From Plebeiibacterium sediminum (GTDB lineage: Bacteria > Bacteroidota > Bacteroidia > Bacteroidales > Marinilabiliaceae): a stretch of 64,000 nt of DNA. The first letter of the stretch is position 1; every line of letters begins with the position of its first letter. A model generated the notes under the pieces. It was given only the letters and a program-made list of their open reading frames with translations, was not told where the DNA came from and ran no database searches. A program made the translations under genes and the position numbers. Location: assembly GCF_026013605.1 (NCBI RefSeq), contig NZ_JAPDPJ010000002.1, positions 1 through 64,000 of the forward strand, in the 5' to 3' direction. Of this stretch, positions 8,244 through 16,349 are shown in pieces.

Positions 8244-9428
8244 TTATTTGATGAAATGATTACGCACTTTGAGAATACGTTCCATTCCTTCTTGTATTAC
8301 AGCTTTAGGTGAACCAATATTTAACCTTTGAAATCCATCACCTTCTACTCCAAATGACAGACCATCATTTAAGCCTACTTTACCAATTTCTATCATTGCT
8401 TTTTTAAGATCAGCATGTGGTATGTTCCACTTTCTAAAATCCAACCAAAGCAAATAAGTCGCTTCTGGTAGAACAAAGCCGACTTCAGGCATATTTTTGT
8501 TGATAAATTCCTTTACAAGGAGTGCATTACCTTCCAAATATGTTTTTAACTCACTTAACCATTCTGCACCTTCATTATAGGCAGCAGTTAATGCAACTCC
8601 TCCAAATAAATTACCCATGTACATTTGATAAGCACTTAACCTTTTATCAAAACGAGTTCTTAATTTATTATCTTCAATAACTGCGTATGCAGTAGATAAC
8701 CCCGCAATATTAAAAGTTTTACTCGGAGCCATACCTGTAATAATACGATCTTTAAGTTCAGGACATAAATTGGCTAAAACAATATGCTTATGATCAAATA
8801 AACACAGATCGCTATGAATCTCATCTGAAACAATTAATAAATCATGCTTAATACAAATATCTGCAATTTTCTTAAGCTCTTCTTCATTCCAAGCTCTTCC
8901 TACAGGATTATGAGGATTTGAAAAAACAAATAATTTGGCTTTAGGATTACTCGCTTGTTTTTCTAACAATTCAAAATCAATAGTATAATATCCATCAGTT
9001 TCAATCAGTCTGTTTTGAACCAATTCTCTATTATTTTCCTTCACGATTGAATGAAAAGGAGGATAAACCGGAGTTTGAATAATTACCCGATCTTCTTCTT
9101 CAGAAAACTCATTAATTGCAATTACTAATGAAGCCAGCACTCCAGGTATGAATTTGACCCATGACTCTTCAATATTCCACTGATGTTGTGAACTTAACCA
9201 ATTTTGAATAGCACCTGTAAATTTACTATCGCGAATTGTGTAACCATATATTTCATGCTGTGCGCGCTCCTTAATAGCATTAATAACAGCAGGAGGCGCT
9301 TTAAAATCCATATCTGCAACCCAAAGAGGAAGTACTTCATCGGTGCCAAAGAAGAATTTTCTTAATTCTAATTTAAAAGCATCCGTATTTTCTCTTTCTA
9401 GTATCTCATCAAAATTATATTGTGCCAT
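8244..9428 (-). CDS. MalY/PatB-type PLP-dependent cystathionine beta-lyase/aminotransferase
   Basis: A 394-residue fold-type I PLP enzyme. It shows the MalY/PatB hallmarks LPLWVADMDFKAPPAV (34-48), the SNPHNPVGR loop with Asn174, SDEIHSDL with Asp202, and the PLP lysine in APSKTFNIAG (Lys237). The family cleaves C-S bonds (cystathionine or cysteine beta-lyase) and several members are annotated as aminotransferases; MalY itself also acts as a regulator in E. coli. No sulfur-metabolism neighbour narrows the role here. The gene appears monocistronic. Confidence 0.9.
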   Translation of the reverse strand: MAQYNFDEILERENTDAFKLELRKFFFGTDEVLPLWVADMDFKAPPAVINAIKERAQHEIYGYTIRDSKFTGAIQNWLSSQHQWNIEESWVKFIPGVLASLVIAINEFSEEEDRVIIQTPVYPPFHSIVKENNRELVQNRLIETDGYYTIDFELLEKQASNPKAKLFVFSNPHNPVGRAWNEEELKKIADICIKHDLLIVSDEIHSDLCLFDHKHIVLANLCPELKDRIITGMAPSKTFNIAGLSTAYAVIEDNKLRTRFDKRLSAYQMYMGNLFGGVALTAAYNEGAEWLSELKTYLEGNALLVKEFINKNMPEVGFVLPEATYLLWLDFRKWNIPHADLKKAMIEIGKVGLNDGLSFGVEGDGFQRLNIGSPKAVIQEGMERILKVRNHFIK

Positions 9429-9534
9429 ATAATGTTTTATTATTATTTAATCAATTTAGAATTACAAAAGAAAGCAAATGAAACTAAAGATCCACCATGA
9501 TTTGTATCATATATCATAGTAACTAGATAGGTAT

Positions 9535-9564
9535 AAAAAAAGCCCGTTATAAAAACGAGCTTTT
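9535..9564 (-). terminator. intrinsic terminator for the DUF4625-like lipoprotein gene
   Basis: On the minus strand AAAAGCTCGTT pairs with AACGGGCTTTT (one mismatch) and runs into a T tract, 18 bases after the stop at 9583. Confidence 0.85.
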
Positions 9565-9582
9565 CAAATAAAGAATATATTC

Positions 9583-10035
9583 TTAGTAATTTGTACTTCC
9601 TAAATTCACCGTAATATTTTCTGTAGCTGAATTATCAGATGCATCTGTACAAACAATGGTTAACTGATAAACACCATCATTAACTCCTGCCGGAATAGTA
9701 TAAATTGCTTCATCAATTTGCTCTGAAGTTCCAGTAAGAGGAAAAGTTACGACTTCTGGTGACCACAAAGGATCATCTATACCGGTAACAGCTGGGGCTG
9801 AAATTTTTGACACAGAAAAAGTGACTTGCTTCAACTCTATATCATCAGTAAAAGTTCCTGTATAATGAAAGGATCCACCTAAGGAGTAACTTTGATTAGC
9901 TGCTGGAACTGTTGTCTGTATTGTTGGAGATGTGGTATCTACTGGAGGATCATCTTTTTTATCTCCTCCGCAGGAGGATAATATCACCATACCAACAAAT
10001 AAAAAAGAAATCATCTTTGGGAAATAGATTTTCAT
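9583..10035 (-). CDS. DUF4625-like lipoprotein
   Basis: A 150-residue exported lipoprotein. The signal peptide (about residues 1-21) ends in a lipobox ILSSC with the lipidated Cys at about 22, followed by the charged linker GGDKKDDPPVD. The remainder is a single Ig-like beta-sandwich with AANQSYSLGGSFHYTGTFTDD and the closing IVCTDASDNSATENI, which resembles DUF4625 proteins of Bacteroidota. Function is unknown; surface or periplasmic carbohydrate or protein binding is possible. It is flanked by its own terminator and a promoter-length gap. Confidence 0.75.
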   Translation of the reverse strand: MKIYFPKMISFLFVGMVILSSCGGDKKDDPPVDTTSPTIQTTVPAANQSYSLGGSFHYTGTFTDDIELKQVTFSVSKISAPAVTGIDDPLWSPEVVTFPLTGTSEQIDEAIYTIPAGVNDGVYQLTIVCTDASDNSATENITVNLGSTNY

Positions 10036-10196
10036 TTCAATATTGTTTTAGTTTATAAAATTTTAACACACAAATATATTAATTTTTAATCCATACCAAT
10101 AAAGAAAATCAGTTCTAAAATAAAAGAATTCTACCTATTCAAAGATTATTCCATTACCAATCCATATTAATATGTAAGTATAATATCTATAAACAA

Positions 10197-10241
10197 TTTA
10201 GGCCAATAAGTTTATCAAGATAAATAAACTATTGGCCTAAA
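10197..10241 (-). terminator. strong hairpin after rny
   Basis: A stem of about 17 pairs (arms 10197-10215 and 10224-10241, containing TTTAGGCCAATA and TATTGGCCTAAA) lies 28 bases after the rny stop. There is no good T run, so termination or 3'-end stabilisation is inferred. Confidence 0.6.
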
Positions 10242-10269
10242 TATTAAAAGTTATGATATAACTATTCAA

Positions 10270-11802
10270 TTATTTGGCATAATTGATAGCTCTCGTTTCT
10301 CTGATTACTGTAATCTTAACCTGACCTGGATAAGTCATTTCTGTTTGAATCTTTTTAGCAATCTCATAAGATAGTGTTTCTGCATCCTTATCTGTAACTT
10401 TTTCACTACCTACAATTACTCGCAATTCACGACCTGCCTGAATCGCATAAGTTTTCAACACTCCAGGGTATGATAATGCAAGATTTTCAAGATCTTTTAA
10501 ACGTTTGATATAAGAATCAACAACTTCTCTACGTGCACCTGGACGAGCTCCTGATATAGCATCACATACCTGTACAATTGGTGCCATCATTGTTGTCATT
10601 TCTATCTCATCATGGTGAGCACCTATAGCGTTACAAATATCTGGTTTCTCCTTATATTTTTCAGCAAGCTTCATACCTAGAATTGCGTGTGGTAATTCTG
10701 GCTCTTCATCAGAAACCTTACCTATATCATGCAGTAATCCAGCTCTTTTTGCTTTTTTAGGATTTAATCCAAGTTCACTTGCCATTACAGCACAAAGATT
10801 GGCTGTTTCTCTTGAGTGCTGTAATAAGTTTTGTCCATAAGATGAACGATATTTCATCTTACCTACTAATTTAATTAATTCAGGATGTAAACCATGAATA
10901 CCTAAATCAATGGCTGTTCTCTTACCTGTTTCAATGATCTCTTCTTCTACCTGCTTACGTACTTTATTTACCACTTCCTCAATACGTGCTGGGTGAATTC
11001 TACCATCAGTAACCAATTGATGTAACGCTAAACGAGCAATTTCTCGTCGCATAGGATCAAATGCACTTAAAACGATAGCTTCCGGTGTATCATCTACAAT
11101 AATCTCAACACCAGTAGCCGCTTCTAAAGCTCGAATATTTCTACCTTCTCGACCAATGATTCTACCTTTAATTTCGTCAGAATCTATATGGAAAATTGTA
11201 ACAGAATTTTCGATTGCATTTTCTGTTGCAACTCTTTGAATAGTTTGTAATACAATTCTCTTTGATTCTTTAGTAGCATTAATTTTAGCCTCGTCCATAA
11301 TATCATTAACATAGGACATAGCTTCTGTCTTTGCTTCAGCTTTAAGTGACTCAATCAGTTGTCTTTTTGCTTCATCAGCAGTTAAACCAGAGATTGCCTC
11401 CAATTGTTCCACTTGTTGCTTATGCAACTTGTCCAGATCTGCCGATTTTTTTTCAACAATCTCCAATTGATTGTCTAAATTTTCACGAATTGCATCAGAT
11501 TCTTTTCTTTTACGCGTTAATTCTTCCTGCTTTTGAGAAAAAGAAACCTCACGTTGTTTCAATTTATTTTCAGCACTCAAAAGCTTATTATTTCTTGCAT
11601 TAATTTCTTTTTCATGATCTGATTTTAATTGCAAGAATTTTTCTTTGGCCTGTAAAATTTTATCTTTTTTAATTACTTCAGCCTCATTCTCAGCTTCCCG
11701 AATGATTTTGTGGCTATGAGATTTTAAAATTTTACCGTATACTATCCATGTGCCCAAAATCCCTATTACCAGGGCAACAATTCCGACTATTGTTATCTCC
11801 AT
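10270..11802 (-). CDS. rny: ribonuclease Y
   Basis: A 510-residue membrane-anchored endoribonuclease that starts mRNA decay. It has an N-terminal transmembrane helix (about 2-22), a long Lys/Glu-rich coiled coil (about 25-190), a KH domain with [16 protein letters not shown] (about 210-225), and an HD domain whose metal motif is LLHDIGK (about 355-361). The ATG at 11802 is chosen because it places the membrane helix right at the N-terminus and gives the family's usual length; frames starting 57 bases upstream add an unlikely hydrophobic extension. It lies downstream of zapA on the same strand with a 108-base spacer, an arrangement common in Bacteroidota. Confidence 0.95.
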   Translation of the reverse strand: MEITIVGIVALVIGILGTWIVYGKILKSHSHKIIREAENEAEVIKKDKILQAKEKFLQLKSDHEKEINARNNKLLSAENKLKQREVSFSQKQEELTRKRKESDAIRENLDNQLEIVEKKSADLDKLHKQQVEQLEAISGLTADEAKRQLIESLKAEAKTEAMSYVNDIMDEAKINATKESKRIVLQTIQRVATENAIENSVTIFHIDSDEIKGRIIGREGRNIRALEAATGVEIIVDDTPEAIVLSAFDPMRREIARLALHQLVTDGRIHPARIEEVVNKVRKQVEEEIIETGKRTAIDLGIHGLHPELIKLVGKMKYRSSYGQNLLQHSRETANLCAVMASELGLNPKKAKRAGLLHDIGKVSDEEPELPHAILGMKLAEKYKEKPDICNAIGAHHDEIEMTTMMAPIVQVCDAISGARPGARREVVDSYIKRLKDLENLALSYPGVLKTYAIQAGRELRVIVGSEKVTDKDAETLSYEIAKKIQTEMTYPGQVKITVIRETRAINYAK

Positions 11803-11910
11803 TTCACACTTTATTAAATAAAACAAAACCGCAATCATTATATACAAATTCAAACACATAAGTGCCTGTTTGTAAAAACAATGCGGATATTATTGACATA
11901 TATTGATTAA

Positions 11911-12201
11911 TTATTCTCTCTCAAGAATTTCCGTTAGTTGCTGATCCAGCTCTCTGGCCATTTCAACTATTGGAGAATCATCTTGCTTCTCTTCAAACTC
12001 AAGAAGTTTAATTACAAACTGCAATGCAGCCATTCCCAAAAAATCCTGATGATCTTTATCAGAATAGTGTTGTTTATATTGTAATACTTTTTCGTTGATC
12101 ATTTTAGCTGCTTTACGGATACGCTCTTCATCCTCACGATTTATCCTTAAAGGATAATACCTATCGGCCACATTAACCCGTATTGAAAGCTTATCGTCCA
12201 T
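11911..12201 (-). CDS. zapA: cell division protein ZapA
   Basis: A 96-residue protein matching ZapA: IRVNVADRYYPLRINREDEERIRKAAKMIN is split between the N-terminal strand/helix region and a long C-terminal coiled coil (about 55-94). ZapA binds and bundles FtsZ filaments at the division ring. It follows a coiled-coil gene after 14 bases and precedes rny, so the three are probably one transcript from the promoter at 12528-12535. Confidence 0.9.
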   Translation of the reverse strand: MDDKLSIRVNVADRYYPLRINREDEERIRKAAKMINEKVLQYKQHYSDKDHQDFLGMAALQFVIKLLEFEEKQDDSPIVEMARELDQQLTEILERE

Positions 12202-12215
12202 TTAGCAACTAAATA

Positions 12216-12509
12216 TTATCTGTTTAAAAGAGCAATGCATTTATCAATTTCCCGCACAATCTGATTGATTTTAATTTTTGCAAAGTGAACGTCTCCACTA
12301 CTTGCCTCAATCGTTTTAGAAAATTTTAATGTATTGTATTTTTCTTTTAAATCTGCCATCTCTCTGGCAGATCCTTCTAACTGGGTGGTAAGTTGATCGT
12401 TCTGCATCTTCAATTTTTCATTGTCCGATCGCATTCTCTCATACCGTTCAACCAACCGCATTATTTTATCTTGTAAATTATTTACTATTTCTATATTTTC
12501 GTTCGCCAT
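12216..12509 (-). CDS. small coiled-coil protein upstream of zapA
   Basis: A 97-residue protein beginning MANENIEIVNNLQDKIMRL, almost entirely heptad-patterned helix (about 5-65), with a conserved-looking C-terminal helix VREIDKCIALLNR. It has no membrane segment. By size, coiled coil and position ahead of zapA it resembles ZapB-type division proteins, but identity is not shown by sequence alone. The ATG at 12509 is used because the upstream in-frame TTG at 12530 lies within the -7 promoter box. Confidence 0.75.
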   Translation of the reverse strand: MANENIEIVNNLQDKIMRLVERYERMRSDNEKLKMQNDQLTTQLEGSAREMADLKEKYNTLKFSKTIEASSGDVHFAKIKINQIVREIDKCIALLNR

Positions 12510-12527
12510 ATTTACAAAAATGCCATA

Positions 12528-12535
12528 CAAAGTTA
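12528..12535 (-). promoter_or_regulatory. -7 promoter box for the coiled coil-zapA-rny operon
   Basis: TAACTTTG on the minus strand matches TAnnTTTG, 18 bases before the ATG at 12509. Confidence 0.55.
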
Positions 12536-12708
12536 ATATTGCAATTAAGAAATAAAAATAAACATAAACTTTCTTTTTACAATCTATTTAGATAAATAGA
12601 GATAAATTCTAAATATGAAGTATTTACAATGTAAAAAAAAGATTTGTTTACCAATCGAAAACTTTTGTCTTCTGGCATCGTTACAATTATTACAAGAAAT
12701 AAATTGCC

Positions 12709-12774
12709 TTATGAAACTAGCCATAAGAAGGAATTCTCACACATGAGGATGATTTAATTGGCGAGTTCCATATG
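12709..12774 (+). repeat. structured 5'-leader repeat, copy E
   Basis: The element reads in the sense direction of the M23 peptidase gene and ends 24 bases before its start at 12799. Outer arms TATG-AAC-GCCA (12710-12726) pair with TGGC-GTT-CATA (12759-12772), leaving small internal loops; an inner hairpin forms around TTCTCACACATGAGGA. The left arm holds an ATG that opens an 11-codon frame (MKLAIRRNSHT). It matches copies A, B, C and D elsewhere in the window. Confidence 0.7.
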
Positions 12775-12798
12775 TCAATTAAAAACAAATTAAGACAT

Positions 12799-14511
12799 AT
12801 GAAATATACTATTCTGACTATAACACTACTCGCACTATTTATTACTTGCAACATTAAAGCTCAAAAAGTCAACCACGATGATTTCATCTTTCCTTTATCT
12901 ATTGAACCTAGCGTAAGTGGTTCATTTGCAGAATTAAGATCAAACCATTTTCATTCCGGAATAGACCTAAGCACTAACGGAAAAACGGGATTACCTGTAA
13001 AATGTATGGCTGATGGTATTATTTCAAGAATTAAAGTTTCTCCAGTGGGCTATGGGAATGCCATTTATATTAAACATAAAAATGGTTATACAACAGTATA
13101 CGGGCATTTAAATGCTTACGCAAAAAAAATTGAAAACATAATAACTAAAGAACAATACAAAATACAACAATTTTCAATTGATTATTTTCCCGAAGACTCT
13201 ATCTATGTAAGCCAGGGCGAAACCATTGGATTTTCAGGAAATTCAGGAAGCAGTGGAGGTCCACATCTTCACTACGAAATTAGAGATAGTAAAACTGAAG
13301 AACCTTTAAACCCGTTCTTTTTTCAATCAAAAATAAAAGATGATGTTCGACCAAAATTACTGACTGCAAGAATATACCCATTAGATTCCAACAGTAGAAT
13401 AAATGGAGAAAACAATGCAAAAAGCTACCCTATTGTATTTTACGATGGTAAATTTCATTTAAAAGGAAATCCTAAGATTTATGCTACCGGACACATTGGT
13501 ATTGGAATAGAAATGCTAGACTATATGAGTGGTTCATGGAAGAAATGCGGTGTTTATAGTTTAAAAATGAATGTTAACAATACAACTACTTATGCTTGGA
13601 ATCTGGATCGTTTTTCATTCAATGAATCCAGATATATAAATAGCCATATTGATTATGCATATAAACAATATTATGGCAAAAGATTTCAAAGATGTTACAG
13701 ATTACCTAATAATCAATTAAGTATATATAACCATATTGTAAATGATGGTATCATTGCAATGGATAGCATTAAAAACATTCAAATTCTGGCATATGATGCA
13801 GCACAAAATCTATCTGAACTAAACTTCACGCTATTAAAAGGGCAATCGGTAAATATTGCCTTGGCCCCAGAAGAGAACCATACACAAATTTTAAAATATG
13901 ATATAGATAACACGATAAAAGATAAATCCTTGAGTTGCTTTATCCCCAAGCTTACATTATATGATAATACTGAATTTATTGTAAAAGATGAAATTATCAA
14001 CAACCAACCAATATTTTCAATTGGAAAAAAGAGTATTCCTTTACATAAAAACATCAGAATTACTGCCATAATTCCAGATTCGTTATTAGCTTATAAAGAA
14101 CATTTATGTCTGGCATCCATTAATGGGAATAATAAGAAATACTTTGCAGGAGGAACTGTTAAAAATAATACTATTGTATTAGATACCAGAAATTGTGGAA
14201 AATATACATTCTATACCGATAGTATTAAACCAATCATTAAATCAGTTAATTATTACAATAATAAAACATATACAAGATCCTCAAAACTTATCTTTAAGAT
14301 TTCCGATAACTTTTCAGGCATCAATAATTTTAAAGGTTATTTTAATGACACATGGGTACTATTTGAGTATGATGCAAAATCAAACACTCTATCTTGTCCT
14401 TTAAATAAAGCTCCTCAACAATGCAATGGAGAAATAGCCTTAAAAATCATTGTAGAGGATCAGTGTAATAACAAACAAACGTACAAAGGTAATTTCATAT
14501 TACAACCATAA
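12799..14511 (+). CDS. M23 family metallopeptidase (LytM domain), secreted
   Basis: A 570-residue exported protein. The signal peptide (MKYTILTITLLALFITCNIKA) is followed by a LytM domain at about 25-170 with a complete zinc site: HSGIDL (about 52-57) and GPHLHYEI (about 153-160). Such enzymes cut peptidoglycan cross-links, or act as activators when the site is degenerate; here it looks active. The remaining 400 residues are beta-rich Ig-like repeats of unknown role, probably targeting. The ATG at 12799 is preferred to the one at 12772, which lies inside repeat copy E. It is monocistronic. Confidence 0.88.
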   Translation: MKYTILTITLLALFITCNIKAQKVNHDDFIFPLSIEPSVSGSFAELRSNHFHSGIDLSTNGKTGLPVKCMADGIISRIKVSPVGYGNAIYIKHKNGYTTVYGHLNAYAKKIENIITKEQYKIQQFSIDYFPEDSIYVSQGETIGFSGNSGSSGGPHLHYEIRDSKTEEPLNPFFFQSKIKDDVRPKLLTARIYPLDSNSRINGENNAKSYPIVFYDGKFHLKGNPKIYATGHIGIGIEMLDYMSGSWKKCGVYSLKMNVNNTTTYAWNLDRFSFNESRYINSHIDYAYKQYYGKRFQRCYRLPNNQLSIYNHIVNDGIIAMDSIKNIQILAYDAAQNLSELNFTLLKGQSVNIALAPEENHTQILKYDIDNTIKDKSLSCFIPKLTLYDNTEFIVKDEIINNQPIFSIGKKSIPLHKNIRITAIIPDSLLAYKEHLCLASINGNNKKYFAGGTVKNNTIVLDTRNCGKYTFYTDSIKPIIKSVNYYNNKTYTRSSKLIFKISDNFSGINNFKGYFNDTWVLFEYDAKSNTLSCPLNKAPQQCNGEIALKIIVEDQCNNKQTYKGNFILQP

Positions 14512-14734
14512 CATTAACGCCTCAATATTCAAAGTTTTAATTATGTGATTGTTATATTTTTTTTGGTATTTTTTTGTAGCTTTATTAATATTATTCAATA
14601 AAAAAATATTTCTTTGCAACGCTATACCATTATTTATAGGAAGCACAAATATTTGGGAATAACTACAATGCAATATTCCACTGTTAATTAATTTTAGTTT
14701 TAATTACCTACTGGTTTCTATACTTTATATTTAA

Positions 14735-16147
14735 ATGAAAAACACCTATTTTGATCTAATTGAACAAAGTTATTATTTTCCTCAGGAAGGATTTGACCTA
14801 AGAGATGGATACTTAACATTCCATGGAGTTTCGTTAAAATATCTGATTGAAAAACACGGAACACCCTTTAGATTTATTTATTTACCCAAGATAGGTGATC
14901 AGATAAAGAAAACACGAAATTTATTTAATCGTGCTATAAACAACAATGCTTATACCGGTAAATATCATTTTTGCTATTGCACAAAATGTAATCACTTCTA
15001 TCATGTAATACAAGAAGCATTAAAACATAATGTAAATCTTGAAACTTCATCTTCTTTTGATATTGATTTGATTTTAAATCTTTATAAAAAGAAAAAAATA
15101 GACAAATCCAGAATTATCATTCACAATGGATATAAAACTGATGGCTATTTAGAAAAGATTGTAAGGCTACAGGAAATGGGTTTTGAAAACTCAATAGTTG
15201 TTTTAGACAGTATTAATGAATTAAGACGTCTTCAAAAGGTAAATACCAAAGAGAAAATAAAGGTTGGTATTCGTATGGCAATTACTGAGGAACCACAATC
15301 CGCATATCATACGTCTAGACTAGGAATTCCTCCTAATGAAATCCTTAATTTTTTTAAGGAATATATTAAAGAAAATGATAAAGTTGAACTAAAAATGCTT
15401 CACTTTTTTGTTGACTCAGGTATTAAAGATGCCATTTACTATTGGACAGAGTTTCAAAAGGCAGTAAAATTATACACTGAATTAAGAAAAGAATGTGAAA
15501 CTTTAGATTCATTGAATTTAGGCGGAGGATTTCCAATTCGCAACCACTTGGGATTTGAATATAATTATGAGTACATGATCAATGAGATCATCACTAACAT
15601 TAAGGACGCATGTACTAAAGAAAACATTCCTGATCCTAATATTTACACAGAGTTTGGTAAGTACACTGTTGGTGAAGCTGGGGCTATTATTTTTGAAGTA
15701 TTAGAACAAAAACAACAAAATGATACTGAAACCTGGTATTTGATTAACAACAGTTTGATGAACACAATTCCGGATGCGTGGTCCATTCATGAAAAATTCA
15801 TCTTATTACCTGTTAACAAATGGAATAATGAATATGGCAGGGTAAATATTGGTGGAATCAGTTGTGACCATTCAGATTACTATAACTCAGAAGATTTAAA
15901 TCAAGAGATTCTTCTTCCCAGATATGATGCTGAAGAAGAAAAAAAAGAACCTTTATACCTTGGATTTTTCCATACCGGGGCTTATCAGGATTCAATTAGT
16001 GGTTATGGAGGAATCAAACACTGCTTAATTCCCGCTCCAAAACATGTAATCATAGACAGAGATGACAAAGGAAATATTATTGATTATGTGTACAGAGAAG
16101 AACAATCTGTTGATGAAATGTTCCATATTCTAGGATACAACAAATAA
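14735..16147 (+). CDS. arginine decarboxylase-like PLP enzyme (fold type III)
   Basis: A 470-residue cytoplasmic enzyme of the alanine racemase-fold decarboxylases. The PLP lysine is in CYCTKCNHF (Lys84), the phosphate loop is LNLGGGFPIR (about 263-272), and GGISCDHSDYY (about 371-381) holds the second-subunit cysteine motif. It closely resembles the short arginine decarboxylases of Bacteroidota, which make agmatine for polyamine synthesis and are shorter than the 630-660-residue SpeA enzymes. Substrate choice between arginine and related amino acids is inferred from resemblance. A 223-base gap precedes it and a strong terminator follows, so it stands alone. Confidence 0.82.
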   Translation: MKNTYFDLIEQSYYFPQEGFDLRDGYLTFHGVSLKYLIEKHGTPFRFIYLPKIGDQIKKTRNLFNRAINNNAYTGKYHFCYCTKCNHFYHVIQEALKHNVNLETSSSFDIDLILNLYKKKKIDKSRIIIHNGYKTDGYLEKIVRLQEMGFENSIVVLDSINELRRLQKVNTKEKIKVGIRMAITEEPQSAYHTSRLGIPPNEILNFFKEYIKENDKVELKMLHFFVDSGIKDAIYYWTEFQKAVKLYTELRKECETLDSLNLGGGFPIRNHLGFEYNYEYMINEIITNIKDACTKENIPDPNIYTEFGKYTVGEAGAIIFEVLEQKQQNDTETWYLINNSLMNTIPDAWSIHEKFILLPVNKWNNEYGRVNIGGISCDHSDYYNSEDLNQEILLPRYDAEEEKKEPLYLGFFHTGAYQDSISGYGGIKHCLIPAPKHVIIDRDDKGNIIDYVYREEQSVDEMFHILGYNK

Positions 16148-16172
16148 CAAAGAATTTTTTATATCGTATAAA

Positions 16173-16200
16173 GGCTCAGAAATTCTGAGCCTTTTTTTTT
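16173..16200 (+). terminator. intrinsic terminator after the arginine decarboxylase-like gene
   Basis: A perfect stem GGCTCAGAA/TTCTGAGCC with a one-base centre is followed by nine T, 25 bases after the stop codon. Confidence 0.92.
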
Positions 16201-16304
16201 ATTTTAAAGTGTCGATTCAAACTCCCTGTACTTTTTTTAACAATTATTAAATAGTCTATCCCCTTGCAACCATCATTTTGCATTTCATATTGTTAGAATT
16301 AATT

Positions 16305-16312
16305 TATTTTTG
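16305..16312 (+). promoter_or_regulatory. -7 promoter box for the C69 dipeptidase gene
   Basis: TATTTTTG matches TAnnTTTG, 37 bases before the start at 16350. A TTTTG sits upstream but 24 bases away, wider than the normal spacing. Confidence 0.45.
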
Positions 16313-16349
16313 TGATTACATAAAAGAATAACAATCAACAAAATATAAA

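Noticed and set aside
11346-11603. Plus-strand frame of 85 codons opposite rny
   Set aside because: It is antisense to the coiled-coil coding part of rny and owes its openness to the Lys/Glu-rich codons there.
11803-11910. 6S RNA gene between zapA and rny, by analogy with zapA-ssrS in gamma-proteobacteria
   Set aside because: The spacer is only 108 bases, too short, and shows no long bulged hairpin.
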